Origin: JAEUMG01 sp963805405
Lineage (GTDB): Bacteria > Pseudomonadota > Alphaproteobacteria > Rhizobiales > Aestuariivirgaceae
Assembly: GCA_963805405.1 (NCBI GenBank)
Contig: CAWDUC010000018.1
Coordinates: 62,001 to 126,000, forward strand
Length of the DNA: 64,000 nucleotides
Direction: 5' to 3'
Part shown: in pieces, positions 17,401 through 25,230 of the stretch
How the letters are laid out: each line of letters starts with the position of its first letter
Numbering within the stretch: the stretch's first letter is position 1
Notes under the pieces: generated by a model
Databases searched by the model: none
What the model saw: only the letters and a program-made list of their open reading frames with translations
Told to the model about the DNA's origin: nothing
Position numbers and translations under genes: made by a program

Positions 17401-18597
17401 ATGAAAATCTCCAAAATCACCATCACGCTGGTCAATGTACCGTTCTTCGCGCCGATCCGATGGTCCGGGGGAGCCAACGCCGACTGGACCCGGATCGTCG
17501 TCGAAATGGAAACCGACGACGGCCTGATCGGGCTCGGCGAAACCCTGGGATCGAGTGTCACGAAGGCGCTCATCGACACCGAGATCGCACCGATGTTCAT
17601 GGGCGAGAACCCCTACGACATCGAACGCATGCGTGCGAAAGCCACCTTCGTTCCTCTCTATTATGGAAAATGCGGCTATTGCGCCTTTGCCGCTCTTGAA
17701 CTCGCCTGCTGGGACCTCATGGGCAAAGCAGCAAATTTGCCTCTATGCCGGCTTTTGGGTGGAAAGCTTCGCGATGAAATACCTTTCGCCGCCTATGTCT
17801 ATCACCGCAATGCCAACGTTCAAGGCGAAGGCAAGGTCGATACCTGCGAAGATGTGATTGCACGCGCTCGCGAACTCGTGGATCGTTACGGCTTCTCGAC
17901 AATAAAGTATAAAGGCGGCGTCAAGACGCCCGACGAAGAAATTGAGATATTGACTGCGCTACGCGGGGCCTTCCCGACTGCAAGATTGCGCTATGATCCC
18001 CAGGCGATCTACACGCCGGCGACCGCCATACGGATCGGCAAGAAGCTCGAACCTCTCGAACTCGAATATTACGAGGACCCTTGCTGGGGAAATATCGCGA
18101 TGGCGCGGGTTCGCGGGGCGGTCGATATTCCCCTGGCCAGTAACATGGCTGTCATCGATCTTGATAGCGCGGCCGAAAGCATCGCCCTTAATTCGGTCGA
18201 CGTCATCCTAGGCGACATTTTCGAGTGGGGCGGGATTGCCGTCATTCAAAAGCTCAAGGGCGCCTGCGAAATGTTTCAGAAAAACCTGAACTTTCATAGT
18301 GCCGCCGAGCTTGGAATCGCAACCGCGGCATATCTCCACGTCGCGGCATCATGCCAATCTCTACCGCACGCGCTCGACACCCATGCGACCGAATTGGCCG
18401 GCGATGTCGTGAAAAATCCCAGCCAGTTGACGGCACAAGCAACCATGCGGGTTCCCGACGGCGCAGGCCTTGGTGTCGCGCTCGATCCCGAGCGATTTGC
18501 GATCGCCGCGGAGGCCTATCGTAGCGGCGGCGACAAAAGTGTTTATGCTGAAGATGAAGCGCGCGCCGGTATCATCCCCGTAAAGTCGATGTTCTGA
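17401..18597 (+). CDS. Glucarate dehydratase-like enolase superfamily enzyme
   Basis: The protein is 398 residues long. The catalytic layout follows the glucarate dehydratase subgroup: K169-Y-K171 (TIKYKGGV), D199 (RYDPQ), E225 (YYEDPCWG), N248 (ASNMAV) as third metal ligand, D272 (LGDIFEWGG) and H299 (NFHSAAELGIATAA). These are the residues expected for a dehydratase acting on a sugar diacid or related acid in the cytoplasm. It starts 16 nt after the SDR stop, in the same operon, together with a second enolase-superfamily enzyme at 14571. The exact substrate cannot be named: several groups share this signature. Confidence 0.85.
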   Translation: MKISKITITLVNVPFFAPIRWSGGANADWTRIVVEMETDDGLIGLGETLGSSVTKALIDTEIAPMFMGENPYDIERMRAKATFVPLYYGKCGYCAFAALELACWDLMGKAANLPLCRLLGGKLRDEIPFAAYVYHRNANVQGEGKVDTCEDVIARARELVDRYGFSTIKYKGGVKTPDEEIEILTALRGAFPTARLRYDPQAIYTPATAIRIGKKLEPLELEYYEDPCWGNIAMARVRGAVDIPLASNMAVIDLDSAAESIALNSVDVILGDIFEWGGIAVIQKLKGACEMFQKNLNFHSAAELGIATAAYLHVAASCQSLPHALDTHATELAGDVVKNPSQLTAQATMRVPDGAGLGVALDPERFAIAAEAYRSGGDKSVYAEDEARAGIIPVKSMF

Positions 18598-18605
18598 TCC
18601 AACAT

Positions 18606-19172
18606 ATGTTCTATGTAGAATTCATCCATTGGGATCGCTCTGTCCCAATCGAAATATTCCGGTTTCTGGGCCAGCAATCCTCTGCCTGGAAGGAAGACTC
18701 ACCGGATCGACTCGTACTGCAACTCGGCCGCACGCTTCGCCTGGGTCCTGAGCCCGGTTATATCGCGCTCTGGGACATCCCGAACATTCGCCGCCTCGAT
18801 GAATGGGAAGCATATTTTCATTCTTCGGAATCGATGATGAACCGTCGAAGCCAAGCGATGCATCGGGCTATCACGATAGAGCGGGCCGGGCTCTACAATG
18901 CGCTGATCAGCGGCGACCCGAAGAGCTACCCGCTTTACTATGTCGAATTCTATGAGTCATTTTCTCCCGCGCTCGCAGCGGATTTGCCACGACAAGCACT
19001 TGTTTATCTTCTCGATAGGGTGGGATTCCTGGGTCCGGATTTCGAGGCCATAGCGGTCTGGGGATGCCGGTCATACGAGGACATTGAGCTTCTCTCATGC
19101 CGTCGCAGCCTCGGCATGCCCCTGCCAGCTGAGGCAGGGATCTATCGGAATTTCGGCGACGAGGTAATTTGA
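18606..19172 (+). CDS. Unrecognised two-repeat alpha/beta protein
   Basis: The protein has 188 residues, no signal peptide and no membrane segment. It contains two similar halves: FYVEFIHWD at residue 2 matches YYVEFYESF near 115; LGPEPGYIALWDIPN matches LGPDFEAIAVWGCRS; each half ends with AGLYN or AGIYR. The pattern of strand, helix, strand, strand, helix suggests tandem ferredoxin-like (dimeric alpha/beta barrel) folds, as in NIPSNAP or ABM-type proteins. It begins 8 nt after the dehydratase stop and closes the operon, so it probably serves the same pathway. No catalytic residue can be assigned. Confidence 0.65.
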   Translation: MFYVEFIHWDRSVPIEIFRFLGQQSSAWKEDSPDRLVLQLGRTLRLGPEPGYIALWDIPNIRRLDEWEAYFHSSESMMNRRSQAMHRAITIERAGLYNALISGDPKSYPLYYVEFYESFSPALAADLPRQALVYLLDRVGFLGPDFEAIAVWGCRSYEDIELLSCRRSLGMPLPAEAGIYRNFGDEVI

Positions 19173-19428
19173 GGAATCGTTCCTTGCAGGCGCAACCATT
19201 CGAGATACAAGTTCTTCAAAGTCGTAAGCGAACTTAAACACGGGCAAGCAAATTCACTGTGCGTTCGACGCGTATTCGTTCAGAATTTGCAAACAAGCCT
19301 ACCGAAGCAGATCGAATTCCGCGTTTTGGCGTGAGCTAAACCGCATTGATGACCGTCGCCCTTGAGGGCGATGCCACCCTTCGATGAATGCGCCCCCCGC
19401 TTTCACAGGATCATCCTGGGTCGTTATG

Positions 19429-19755
19429 CTAAGGCTGTGTGGGTGCCGTTGGCTCAGGTTGCGTGGGCGTTACCGGGACGGTCGGCGTGGTCGTGGCTGG
19501 CGGTGTTGGGACGGTCTCACCGGTGGTCTGTGACGCTGGAGGAACCGTCGCCGGCGGTTGCCTCATAAGGAAGAAGCCAATCACCAGAAGAGCAACGACG
19601 ATCACTCCGATTACCCAATACATCGTGCTGGCGCCCCTGGTTGCACCGTAGGGGTTCATATGGTCGCCACGCATCGGATCGGTTGGGTTGGGTTGGGGCG
19701 GTACAGCACCCGGCGGGTTAGGCTTGGCAGCTGGAGGCGTTGGATTGATGGCCAT
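19429..19755 (-). CDS. Small proline-rich single-pass membrane protein
   Basis: The protein has 108 residues. The ATG at 19753-19755 follows GAGGAG with a 6-nt gap, preferred over an upstream in-frame ATG at 19806. Layout: a proline-rich N-terminus (TPPAAKPNPPGAVPPQPNP), one transmembrane helix (MYWVIGVIVVALLVIGFFLM, about residues 45-64), then a proline/threonine-rich tail of repeated TPT, PTQP and TTTP units to the end. The tail probably lies outside the membrane. No domain recognised and no partner evident. The 256 nt between the stop of the preceding operon and this gene's end show no other gene. Confidence 0.65.
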   Translation of the reverse strand: MAINPTPPAAKPNPPGAVPPQPNPTDPMRGDHMNPYGATRGASTMYWVIGVIVVALLVIGFFLMRQPPATVPPASQTTGETVPTPPATTTPTVPVTPTQPEPTAPTQP

Positions 19756-20103
19756 AGTTTTCTCCTCAAACAGGTTTTCAAGGAACCTCGTGCAGAAAGG
19801 TTCCAAGAATTTGCGCTTTCCTTGCTATGGGTCAGAAATTGCCTGCTGCGTTGATTAGGGAATTCGACGCGAAAGCCGTAGTGTCATTGGGTTTGAGGCC
19901 GGCTCTCCCGACAGTGTCGGCGGAATTTCGCCATTTCCCTGCAAAAGCTCCTGATCGCAGAGAATCGGCGGCGTACTCTCCAAAGCAGCGAGATGTTGCC
20001 GGGCAATCCTGCGAGCTGGCGATTGGTCAGCCCGCCTCGCAACTCACCTACTTCAATAGACGTGCCCAGACCCGGTCGGCAATGGCCGGGGTTACTTGTC
20101 GCA
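19756..20103. other. Intergenic stretch with no supported gene
   Basis: This 348-nt stretch lies upstream of the proline-rich membrane protein gene and downstream of the exported protein at 20104-20520. Short open frames on both strands lack ribosome-binding sites or recognisable composition. It presumably holds the promoter of the 19429-19755 gene, but no clear -35/-10 pair stands out. Confidence 0.5.
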
Positions 20104-20520
20104 CTACTCGTTGATGTTCTCGTATGCCGTAAACTTCCATGCACCGGCACGTTTGCCGAAGTAATATTCGTTGCCATCGCAGTCGATCACCCACGGACTA
20201 TCGGCGAACGTCGACTGGGCGGCTTTCAGTTTCCCCGCGCGGAGGCAGCCTACAAGCTGTGCATCACCGCCAAAGAACATGCCCTGAAACTCGTCCGCGA
20301 ACTCGTTGGCGGAAACTTTGTCGGGGTGTTCGTATCCGCTGAAGGCCAGAGGAAAATGACTCATTGCCGCCACGGCCTTGATGTCCTTTTTGCCAACAGC
20401 GACGCTAAATGCTTTACGCATCTTCTCCAGATCCGATGGCGCGGCATTTCCTGCGACAACCGGTGCAGCGATCGAAACGAAAAAACAGCACGTTGATGCG
20501 ACCAGGATTTTTCTGAACAT
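20104..20520 (-). CDS. Small exported hypothetical protein
   Basis: The 138-residue protein has an N-terminal signal peptide (MFRKILVASTCCFFVSIAA, probable cleavage after VVA). GGAGG lies 8 nt before the ATG at 20518-20520, which rules against the longer frame from 20550. The mature part begins with an amphipathic helix, LEKMRKAFSVAVGKKDIKAV, and ends in WKFTAYENINE; the helix, GKKDIKAV and a beta-rich half are reminiscent of SnoaL/NTF2-like folds, but this is not firm. Two cysteines (GCLRAG and DCDG) could form a disulphide. Probably periplasmic; function unknown. A 59-codon membrane protein gene lies just upstream on the same strand. Confidence 0.7.
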   Translation of the reverse strand: MFRKILVASTCCFFVSIAAPVVAGNAAPSDLEKMRKAFSVAVGKKDIKAVAAMSHFPLAFSGYEHPDKVSANEFADEFQGMFFGGDAQLVGCLRAGKLKAAQSTFADSPWVIDCDGNEYYFGKRAGAWKFTAYENINE

Positions 20521-20563
20521 GGGCGGCGCCTCCGAAATAGCCGAGGCCACTTCAGCGCGGCCT

Positions 20564-20743
20564 TCAGTCGAGCGTTATTCCTAACATCTCCTTGGCCGTT
20601 TGAAAGTAGGAACCCTTCTGAGCGGGGTCCCGCGCCATCTTGGAAACTCCAATAGCGACTGAGAGCACAACCATCAAACCAACAGCAAAAAGGAGCGTTG
20701 CGCCGCCTCTCGGCTCGCGAGGTGGTTCTTTTTTGACAGCCAT
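20564..20743 (-). CDS. Small single-pass membrane protein (59 aa)
   Basis: This short gene starts with ATG at 20741-20743, 3 nt after a strong GGAGGG, and ends with TGA at 20564-20566. The protein begins MAVKKEPPREPRGG, a basic cytoplasmic tail, followed by one transmembrane helix (LLFAVGLMVVLSVAIGV, residues 17-33) and a polar C-terminal tail SKMARDPAQKGSYFQTAKEM. It lies 43 nt upstream of the exported protein gene on the same strand and could be co-transcribed. No family recognised. The ribosome-binding site and membrane-protein composition make it credible despite its size. Confidence 0.55.
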   Translation of the reverse strand: MAVKKEPPREPRGGATLLFAVGLMVVLSVAIGVSKMARDPAQKGSYFQTAKEMLGITLD

Positions 20744-20882
20744 AATCCCTCCGGTTTCCCGCGTCCCTGTAACTTCACCAAGGCTATTGGCCAGGGATCG
20801 GGCTCTCCAAACGCGACTTTTCTAAGCCTCTTGCATGTTCTTTATTCGTTCTATAGCCTCACCCTCATTAACGGAGGCGGGG

Positions 20883-21092
20883 ATGACAGACAATTTGCGG
20901 TTCGTGGTCGAGCGCTGGAGTGCGGACGGAGGCAAGCGTTACGACGTGCTGGCGGCATGCAGCACGGTGGAGTTTGCGGAGGCGGTGTTCAACGTCGCAA
21001 TCCAGTCACGGACGAAAGAGCTTTGCACGATCTCGCAAGGCGCAAGGCTTCTCCGGCGATCAGTCCCCGAAGGGAACGCAGCGACGACATAA
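20883..21092 (+). CDS. Small hypothetical protein (69 aa)
   Basis: The ATG at 20883 is preceded by GGAGG with 5 nt spacing, giving 69 residues starting MTDNLRFVVERWSADGGKR. It is soluble, mixed alpha/beta in appearance, without signal peptide or membrane segment. An upstream in-frame ATG at 20835 has no ribosome-binding site. No family recognised. It lies between a divergent small membrane protein gene and a GST gene. Confidence 0.5.
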   Translation: MTDNLRFVVERWSADGGKRYDVLAACSTVEFAEAVFNVAIQSRTKELCTISQGARLLRRSVPEGNAATT

Positions 21093-21287
21093 GTGATTTG
21101 AATCGAATTGGCGGGCCAGCGCCTTACCCGCTGGCATTAGTAAGACCGGGGGTGATGCCTGCCGTCAGCGGCGGTTAGGGCTCCAAATTTGAGTCGGGGT
21201 CGTGAGACGGACCTCGACCTGCTGACCAAGATGGTGTCTAGAGGGGGTGTGGCGCGCATGACGCGGCGCTCGCGCGGGGAGTTTCAA

Positions 21288-21905
21288 ATGATGCCGATGC
21301 CTAAGGTCACCTATTTCGATTTTGCCGGCAGCCGCGGCGAGGAGGTGCGGCTGGCACTGGTGATCGCCGGTATCGCTTTTGACGACAACCGGGTCAAGGA
21401 CGACGATTTTGCCCCGATCAAATCCGACTTGCCGTTCGGTTCGCTGCCCGTCTTCGAAGTTCCAGGACACGGTGTCTTTGCTGAAACGAACGCGATACTG
21501 CGGCTGATCGGGCGTCTCCACCGCCTATACCCAGATGACCCCTGGGATGCGGCGCGGCACGATGCCGTAATGGATTCGTGTGAGGAGTTGCGCCAGCGTC
21601 TCTCGGCCACCTCGCGGATTGCCGATGCAGCGCAAAAGAAAGCGGCGCGACAGGCGCTGGCTGCCGAATATATCCCGGTCTGGGCGCAAGGAATTGAGCG
21701 GCTGATCGGCCAAGGTCCCTTCGTTGGCGGGGCGCAGCCTGCAGTCGCCGACATCAAGATCTACGTGATTGAAAAAGCGCTGAGCGGCGGCATCTATGAC
21801 GATATCCCGACTACAGTCCTCGAGCCTTATGCCCGATTGAAGATGTTGGCCCGCGGAATTGCTAAGCATCCCGCGGTACTGGCTTGGTATGCGCCAAAAC
21901 TCTGA
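21288..21905 (+). CDS. Glutathione S-transferase family protein
   Basis: The 205-residue protein resembles sigma-type GSTs. The thioredoxin-like N-domain begins VTYFDFAGSRGEEVRLALVI with the tyrosine at the usual catalytic position; FGSLPVFEVPGHGVFAETNA carries the cis-Pro and the glutathione gamma-glutamyl-binding E-S/T equivalent (ETNAI). The all-helical C-domain contains FVGGAQPAVADIKIY, the N-capping Asp motif. GGGGAG 7 nt upstream supports the ATG at 21288 over the longer frame from 21189. It would conjugate or isomerise electrophiles using glutathione. No operon partner. Confidence 0.85.
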   Translation: MMPMPKVTYFDFAGSRGEEVRLALVIAGIAFDDNRVKDDDFAPIKSDLPFGSLPVFEVPGHGVFAETNAILRLIGRLHRLYPDDPWDAARHDAVMDSCEELRQRLSATSRIADAAQKKAARQALAAEYIPVWAQGIERLIGQGPFVGGAQPAVADIKIYVIEKALSGGIYDDIPTTVLEPYARLKMLARGIAKHPAVLAWYAPKL

Positions 21906-22235
21906 TCGCTAAGGACGTCAGAAATGCGGCCCCACCTTCCGTGCGAGGATGTCACAAACCGTATCCCGCGCCCGAGAGCGCGATAATCGAATTGATGACG
22001 GCTGACCTTCTCGCTGCCAGAGGATCATCATGGGTTGCTACACGAACCCACAGAGAGCCGCGCCGTCACGGCTTTGACGACGGCAATTTGCCTCCACGTG
22101 ATCGTGGCCTCAACGAATCATGGACATTCTCCAAACCCACCATTGCGCAACGCGTCAGCGAGCACATTCGCTCTGCCATTATGGAACGCGCTCGGCGGCA
22201 TCAGTGGCCTAAAAGGTAAAAGCTAGTTCAAAGAC
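21906..22235. other. Intergenic stretch with no supported gene
   Basis: These 330 nt lie between the convergent GST and DMT transporter genes. A 111-codon open frame (21884-22219) overlaps the GST end and has no ribosome-binding site or recognisable domain. Its last 20 residues vaguely resemble the start of a GntR winged helix, which is too little to call a gene remnant. Confidence 0.5.
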
Positions 22236-23129
22236 TCAGCCTTGGCCCCTATGACGCAGTCGTTCGCGATGAGAAATGTAGATTGCGCTGGCGATCAAAA
22301 TCCCCACACCAATGAAAGTCCAGCGATCCGGGAAATCTCCAAAGAACCAATACCCAGCGATCACCGCCATAATTATCTCCGTATAGGAGAACGGTGCCAA
22401 TGTTGACGCCTCTGCGTGATCGTAGGCGCGCACGATCAAGTAGTGTGCGAAGGTCGCGAAAAAGGCGAGCAATACGAACAAACCCCATTGCTCAAGCGTG
22501 GGCGTTTGCCAGAAGAAAAGCGCAGCGATGCTGACCACTACCGTGCCGAAGGCATTGGTATGAAGCGTCGTGAGAAGTGCGTTAGTCCGCCCCGCAATCT
22601 TACGGGTCAAGATCATGTACATCGCCATGGCAAAGCCCGAACCAAGTGCGAGCACGATCCCAAGATTGAAAGCTTGAAATCCCGGACGGATAATAATGAG
22701 CGTGCCGACAAACCCTGTGATCGTGGCGATCCAACGCCTGACCCCCACCTGCTCAGCGAGCATCACTGGCGACAGGAGCGTAATGGCGAGCGGCTGCACA
22801 AAAGAGATCGCCAGTACATCGGCTATAGGGAGATACTTTAGGCTCCAAAAATATAGTCCGTTTGAACTGAGTAGAAAAAAGCTGCGCAGCACCAGAATTT
22901 TGGGGCTGTCTGGGGTGACGATGGTTTTCAAATCGAATTTCGCCACAACGAATGGAAGGGTCATGAGCGCGCCAAAACACGTGCGCGCCCACACAAGCTG
23001 CACGACCGGCACACCCATCTCGCCAAGATATTTCGCTGCAACATCCATGTATGGCAGCAGGGCCATGGCGAAGAGCATTATCGCAATGCCAACAAGTGGG
23101 CGCTGCGCATTCAGGCCAGGTGAATTCAT
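22236..23129 (-). CDS. DMT family transporter (EamA domains)
   Basis: The 297-residue protein has about ten transmembrane helices in two EamA repeats. Repeat one spans IAIMLFAMALLPYMDVAAKY to the mid-protein; repeat two begins near LGIVLALGSGFAMAMYMIL. PFSYTEIIMAVIAGYWFFGD is the typical end of repeat two, and the basic C-terminus HRERLRHRGQG is cytoplasmic. Members export amino acids or metabolites or import riboflavin and similar solutes; the substrate is not predictable. It is transcribed alone, away from the tRNA-side gap. Confidence 0.87.
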   Translation of the reverse strand: MNSPGLNAQRPLVGIAIMLFAMALLPYMDVAAKYLGEMGVPVVQLVWARTCFGALMTLPFVVAKFDLKTIVTPDSPKILVLRSFFLLSSNGLYFWSLKYLPIADVLAISFVQPLAITLLSPVMLAEQVGVRRWIATITGFVGTLIIIRPGFQAFNLGIVLALGSGFAMAMYMILTRKIAGRTNALLTTLHTNAFGTVVVSIAALFFWQTPTLEQWGLFVLLAFFATFAHYLIVRAYDHAEASTLAPFSYTEIIMAVIAGYWFFGDFPDRWTFIGVGILIASAIYISHRERLRHRGQG

Positions 23130-23539
23130 TGTCCGACTTGTTGTGGAAGGGCGTTTCAGACGCCCTTATGACATCGTATTTTGCCTAAAGCACCGTCGCC
23201 CTAGCTTTTTACGTCAGTTCGGTGATTCCGTTGGGAGAAACCTCTGACGGGCCAGGCGTCTTTCGATGAGGTCGCTGATCGAACAAACCTTATTGCTTAG
23301 GAGTGCCGGTCTGGAACGTCATGCCTGACGCTGTGGCTTTCTCAAGCGTTGTCGGACTATCGCCTTTCAAACGTCTGGCTGTGGAAGCGCGGCCGACAGA
23401 TATTTAGAAAACTCGCGACTATGCGCGGCCCAAACGCCAGTCTGTGGACCAGACGAACTCGGAAGGTGGCGCGCTAAAATACGGAACTTGCCCGACTATT
23501 TAGAAATTTCTAAGATATTGATATCGCAGGACAATTTGT
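23130..23539. other. Intergenic stretch between DMT gene and tRNA
   Basis: These 410 nt separate the DMT transporter start from the 3' end of the tRNA. No open frame with a ribosome-binding site is visible. It is the side on which tRNA-targeted elements integrate, but no copy of the tRNA 3' end, integrase or direct repeat was seen. Confidence 0.5.
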
Positions 23540-23615
23540 TGGTGGGCCCGGCAGGACTCGAACCTGCAACCAGACGGTTATGAGCCGTCAGCTCTAACCA
23601 TTGAGCTACAGGCCC
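23540..23615 (-). tRNA. tRNA with CAU anticodon (Ile2 favoured, or elongator Met)
   Basis: The 76-nt cloverleaf folds fully: acceptor GGGCCTG with CGGGCCC (one T-G pair), TA at positions 8-9, D-stem GCTC/GAGC, anticodon stem GACGG/CCGTC with loop CTCATAA (anticodon CAT), T-stem GCAGG/CCTGC with TTCGAGT loop, discriminator A and encoded CCA at 23540-23542. The absent initiator features (C1-A72 mismatch, GGG/CCC anticodon stem) exclude fMet. Ile2 tRNAs, whose C34 is changed to lysidine, and elongator Met share the anticodon; the GGGCC acceptor favours Ile2 by memory of alphaproteobacterial genes. Confidence 0.93.
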
Positions 23616-23682
23616 CACCAACCGGTTGGCTACAGCAATCCGGCGGTCGGTGCTATACCCTCAGGCTCAAGCGGAGACAATC

Positions 23683-25125
23683 GTGAGCGCAACGCCAGAA
23701 AGAGCCGTCGATGCCCTGATCGCCCTGCACGACGAGGCGACGACGGCATTGCGCGCCAGTCTCGAGCGGTTCCTGCTCAATCGAACAGTTCCGACACCCT
23801 CCGAGCGCAGTCGATTTCGCTACCCGCAATTGACGCTTACTTATGACGCCGCCGGGCCGCCACCGGTCTTGTCGCGCGCCTATGGCAAGTTCCAGGGTCC
23901 GGGCGTCTATGAGACGACGATCACGCAGCCACGAGCCTTTCGAGCATACCTTCTTGATCAGCTCAGGCATCTGGTGCGCGACTATGGCGCCGAGGTCGAA
24001 GTATCGCCCAGCGCTCAAGAGATACCCTACCCTTACGTATTGGAATCGGGCGATGAATTCGGCGGCGAAGGCATCACCGCGGCCGAAATTGCCCGTTATT
24101 TTCCGCCGCCCCTCTTAACCTCGGTGGGCGACGAGATCGCCGACGGGCTGTGGGAGCAAAAGCCCGGAGAGCCCATGCCGCTTGCCCTATTCGACGCAAT
24201 TCGGACGGATTATTCGCTCCGCCGTCTCGTCCACTACACGGGCACGGATTGGCGCTCCGTCCAGCCCTGGATCTTGCTCACGAATTACCATCGCTATGTC
24301 GACCAGTTCGTCGCTTGGAGCGTCAGTCGCCTTCGCGACAATGTCGGCTTCACCGCGCTGCATCTGCCTGGTGGCGGAACAGTAACCGCAAAGGAAACCG
24401 ATGCGGAAATAGCTTCGATCGTCGGGCGCACGGCCTGGCACCGCTACCAGATGCCGGCCTACCACTTGGCAAGGCCCGATGGCGGCGTCAGCCTCGTGAA
24501 TATCGGCGTAGGACCTTCCAACGCCAAGACGATCACCGATCATTTGGCGGTACTGCGGCCGCATTGCTGGCTGATGATCGGGCACTGCGGCGGCCTTCGA
24601 CAAACCCAGCGTATCGGTGATTACGTCTTGGCGCATGGCTATCTGCGGCAAGATCGTATCCTCGATGAACTGATCCCGCCCGACATCCCGATTCCGGCAC
24701 TTGCCGAAGTGCAGGTTGCCCTTCAGGAGGCCGCGGCCACCATCACCGGCGAGCGCGGAGAGGCATTAAAGTCGCGCCTGCGCACCGGCACCGTCATGAC
24801 CAATGATGACCGCAACTGGGAACTGCGCTGGTCGCAGGAGCGCAGACGTATCAATCTTTCCCGGGCGATCGCCGTCGACATGGAATCAGGGACGGTTGCG
24901 GCCCAGGGCTATCGCTTGCGCGTGCCCTACGGCACCCTGCTTTGCGTGTCCGATAAGCCTCTGCACGGCGAGATAAAGCTGCCCGGCGCTGCAAACGCTT
25001 TCTATGATCGCGCCGTGGGCGAGCACCTGATGATCGGACTTGCGGCGATCGAGCGGCTTCGGAGCGACCTCACGCAGCTCCACTCGCGCAAGCTCAGAAG
25101 TTTTGACGAGCCACCTTTCCGCTGA
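23683..25125 (+). CDS. amn: AMP nucleosidase
   Basis: The protein has 480 residues from a GTG start at 23683 with GGAG (23673-23676) 6 nt upstream; a TTG at 23626 would extend it towards the tRNA and is less likely. It hydrolyses AMP to adenine and ribose 5-phosphate, regulating the cytoplasmic adenylate pool. The N-terminal AMP-nucleosidase domain (RFRYPQLTLTYD, GKFQGPGVYETTITQPR) is followed by a phosphorylase-like catalytic domain with NIGVGPSNAKTITDHLAVLR, HCGGLR and AVDMESGTVAAQGYR, the last containing the ribose-binding ME. Length matches E. coli Amn (484). It diverges from the tRNA gene. Confidence 0.93.
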   Translation: MSATPERAVDALIALHDEATTALRASLERFLLNRTVPTPSERSRFRYPQLTLTYDAAGPPPVLSRAYGKFQGPGVYETTITQPRAFRAYLLDQLRHLVRDYGAEVEVSPSAQEIPYPYVLESGDEFGGEGITAAEIARYFPPPLLTSVGDEIADGLWEQKPGEPMPLALFDAIRTDYSLRRLVHYTGTDWRSVQPWILLTNYHRYVDQFVAWSVSRLRDNVGFTALHLPGGGTVTAKETDAEIASIVGRTAWHRYQMPAYHLARPDGGVSLVNIGVGPSNAKTITDHLAVLRPHCWLMIGHCGGLRQTQRIGDYVLAHGYLRQDRILDELIPPDIPIPALAEVQVALQEAAATITGERGEALKSRLRTGTVMTNDDRNWELRWSQERRRINLSRAIAVDMESGTVAAQGYRLRVPYGTLLCVSDKPLHGEIKLPGAANAFYDRAVGEHLMIGLAAIERLRSDLTQLHSRKLRSFDEPPFR

Positions 25126-25230
25126 ATTTTGCCAGATTTCGGTCATCCTGCATTCAGATTCAGAAGAATACTGGTTCTGCCATCAATCGCCGGACCGTGT
25201 TTTGTCCGAGCACTTTTCGTTGGAGTTCCC

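Noticed and set aside
18606..19172. Calling the two-repeat protein a NIPSNAP or EthD protein
   Set aside because: Only a general ferredoxin-like pattern is visible; no diagnostic residue supports one family.
21884..22219. A 111-codon frame whose tail resembles a GntR start
   Set aside because: No ribosome-binding site, overlaps the GST end, and only about 20 residues are suggestive.
23540..23615. Reading the CAU tRNA as initiator fMet
   Set aside because: The first acceptor pair is G-C and the anticodon stem lacks three consecutive G-C pairs, so initiator features are missing.
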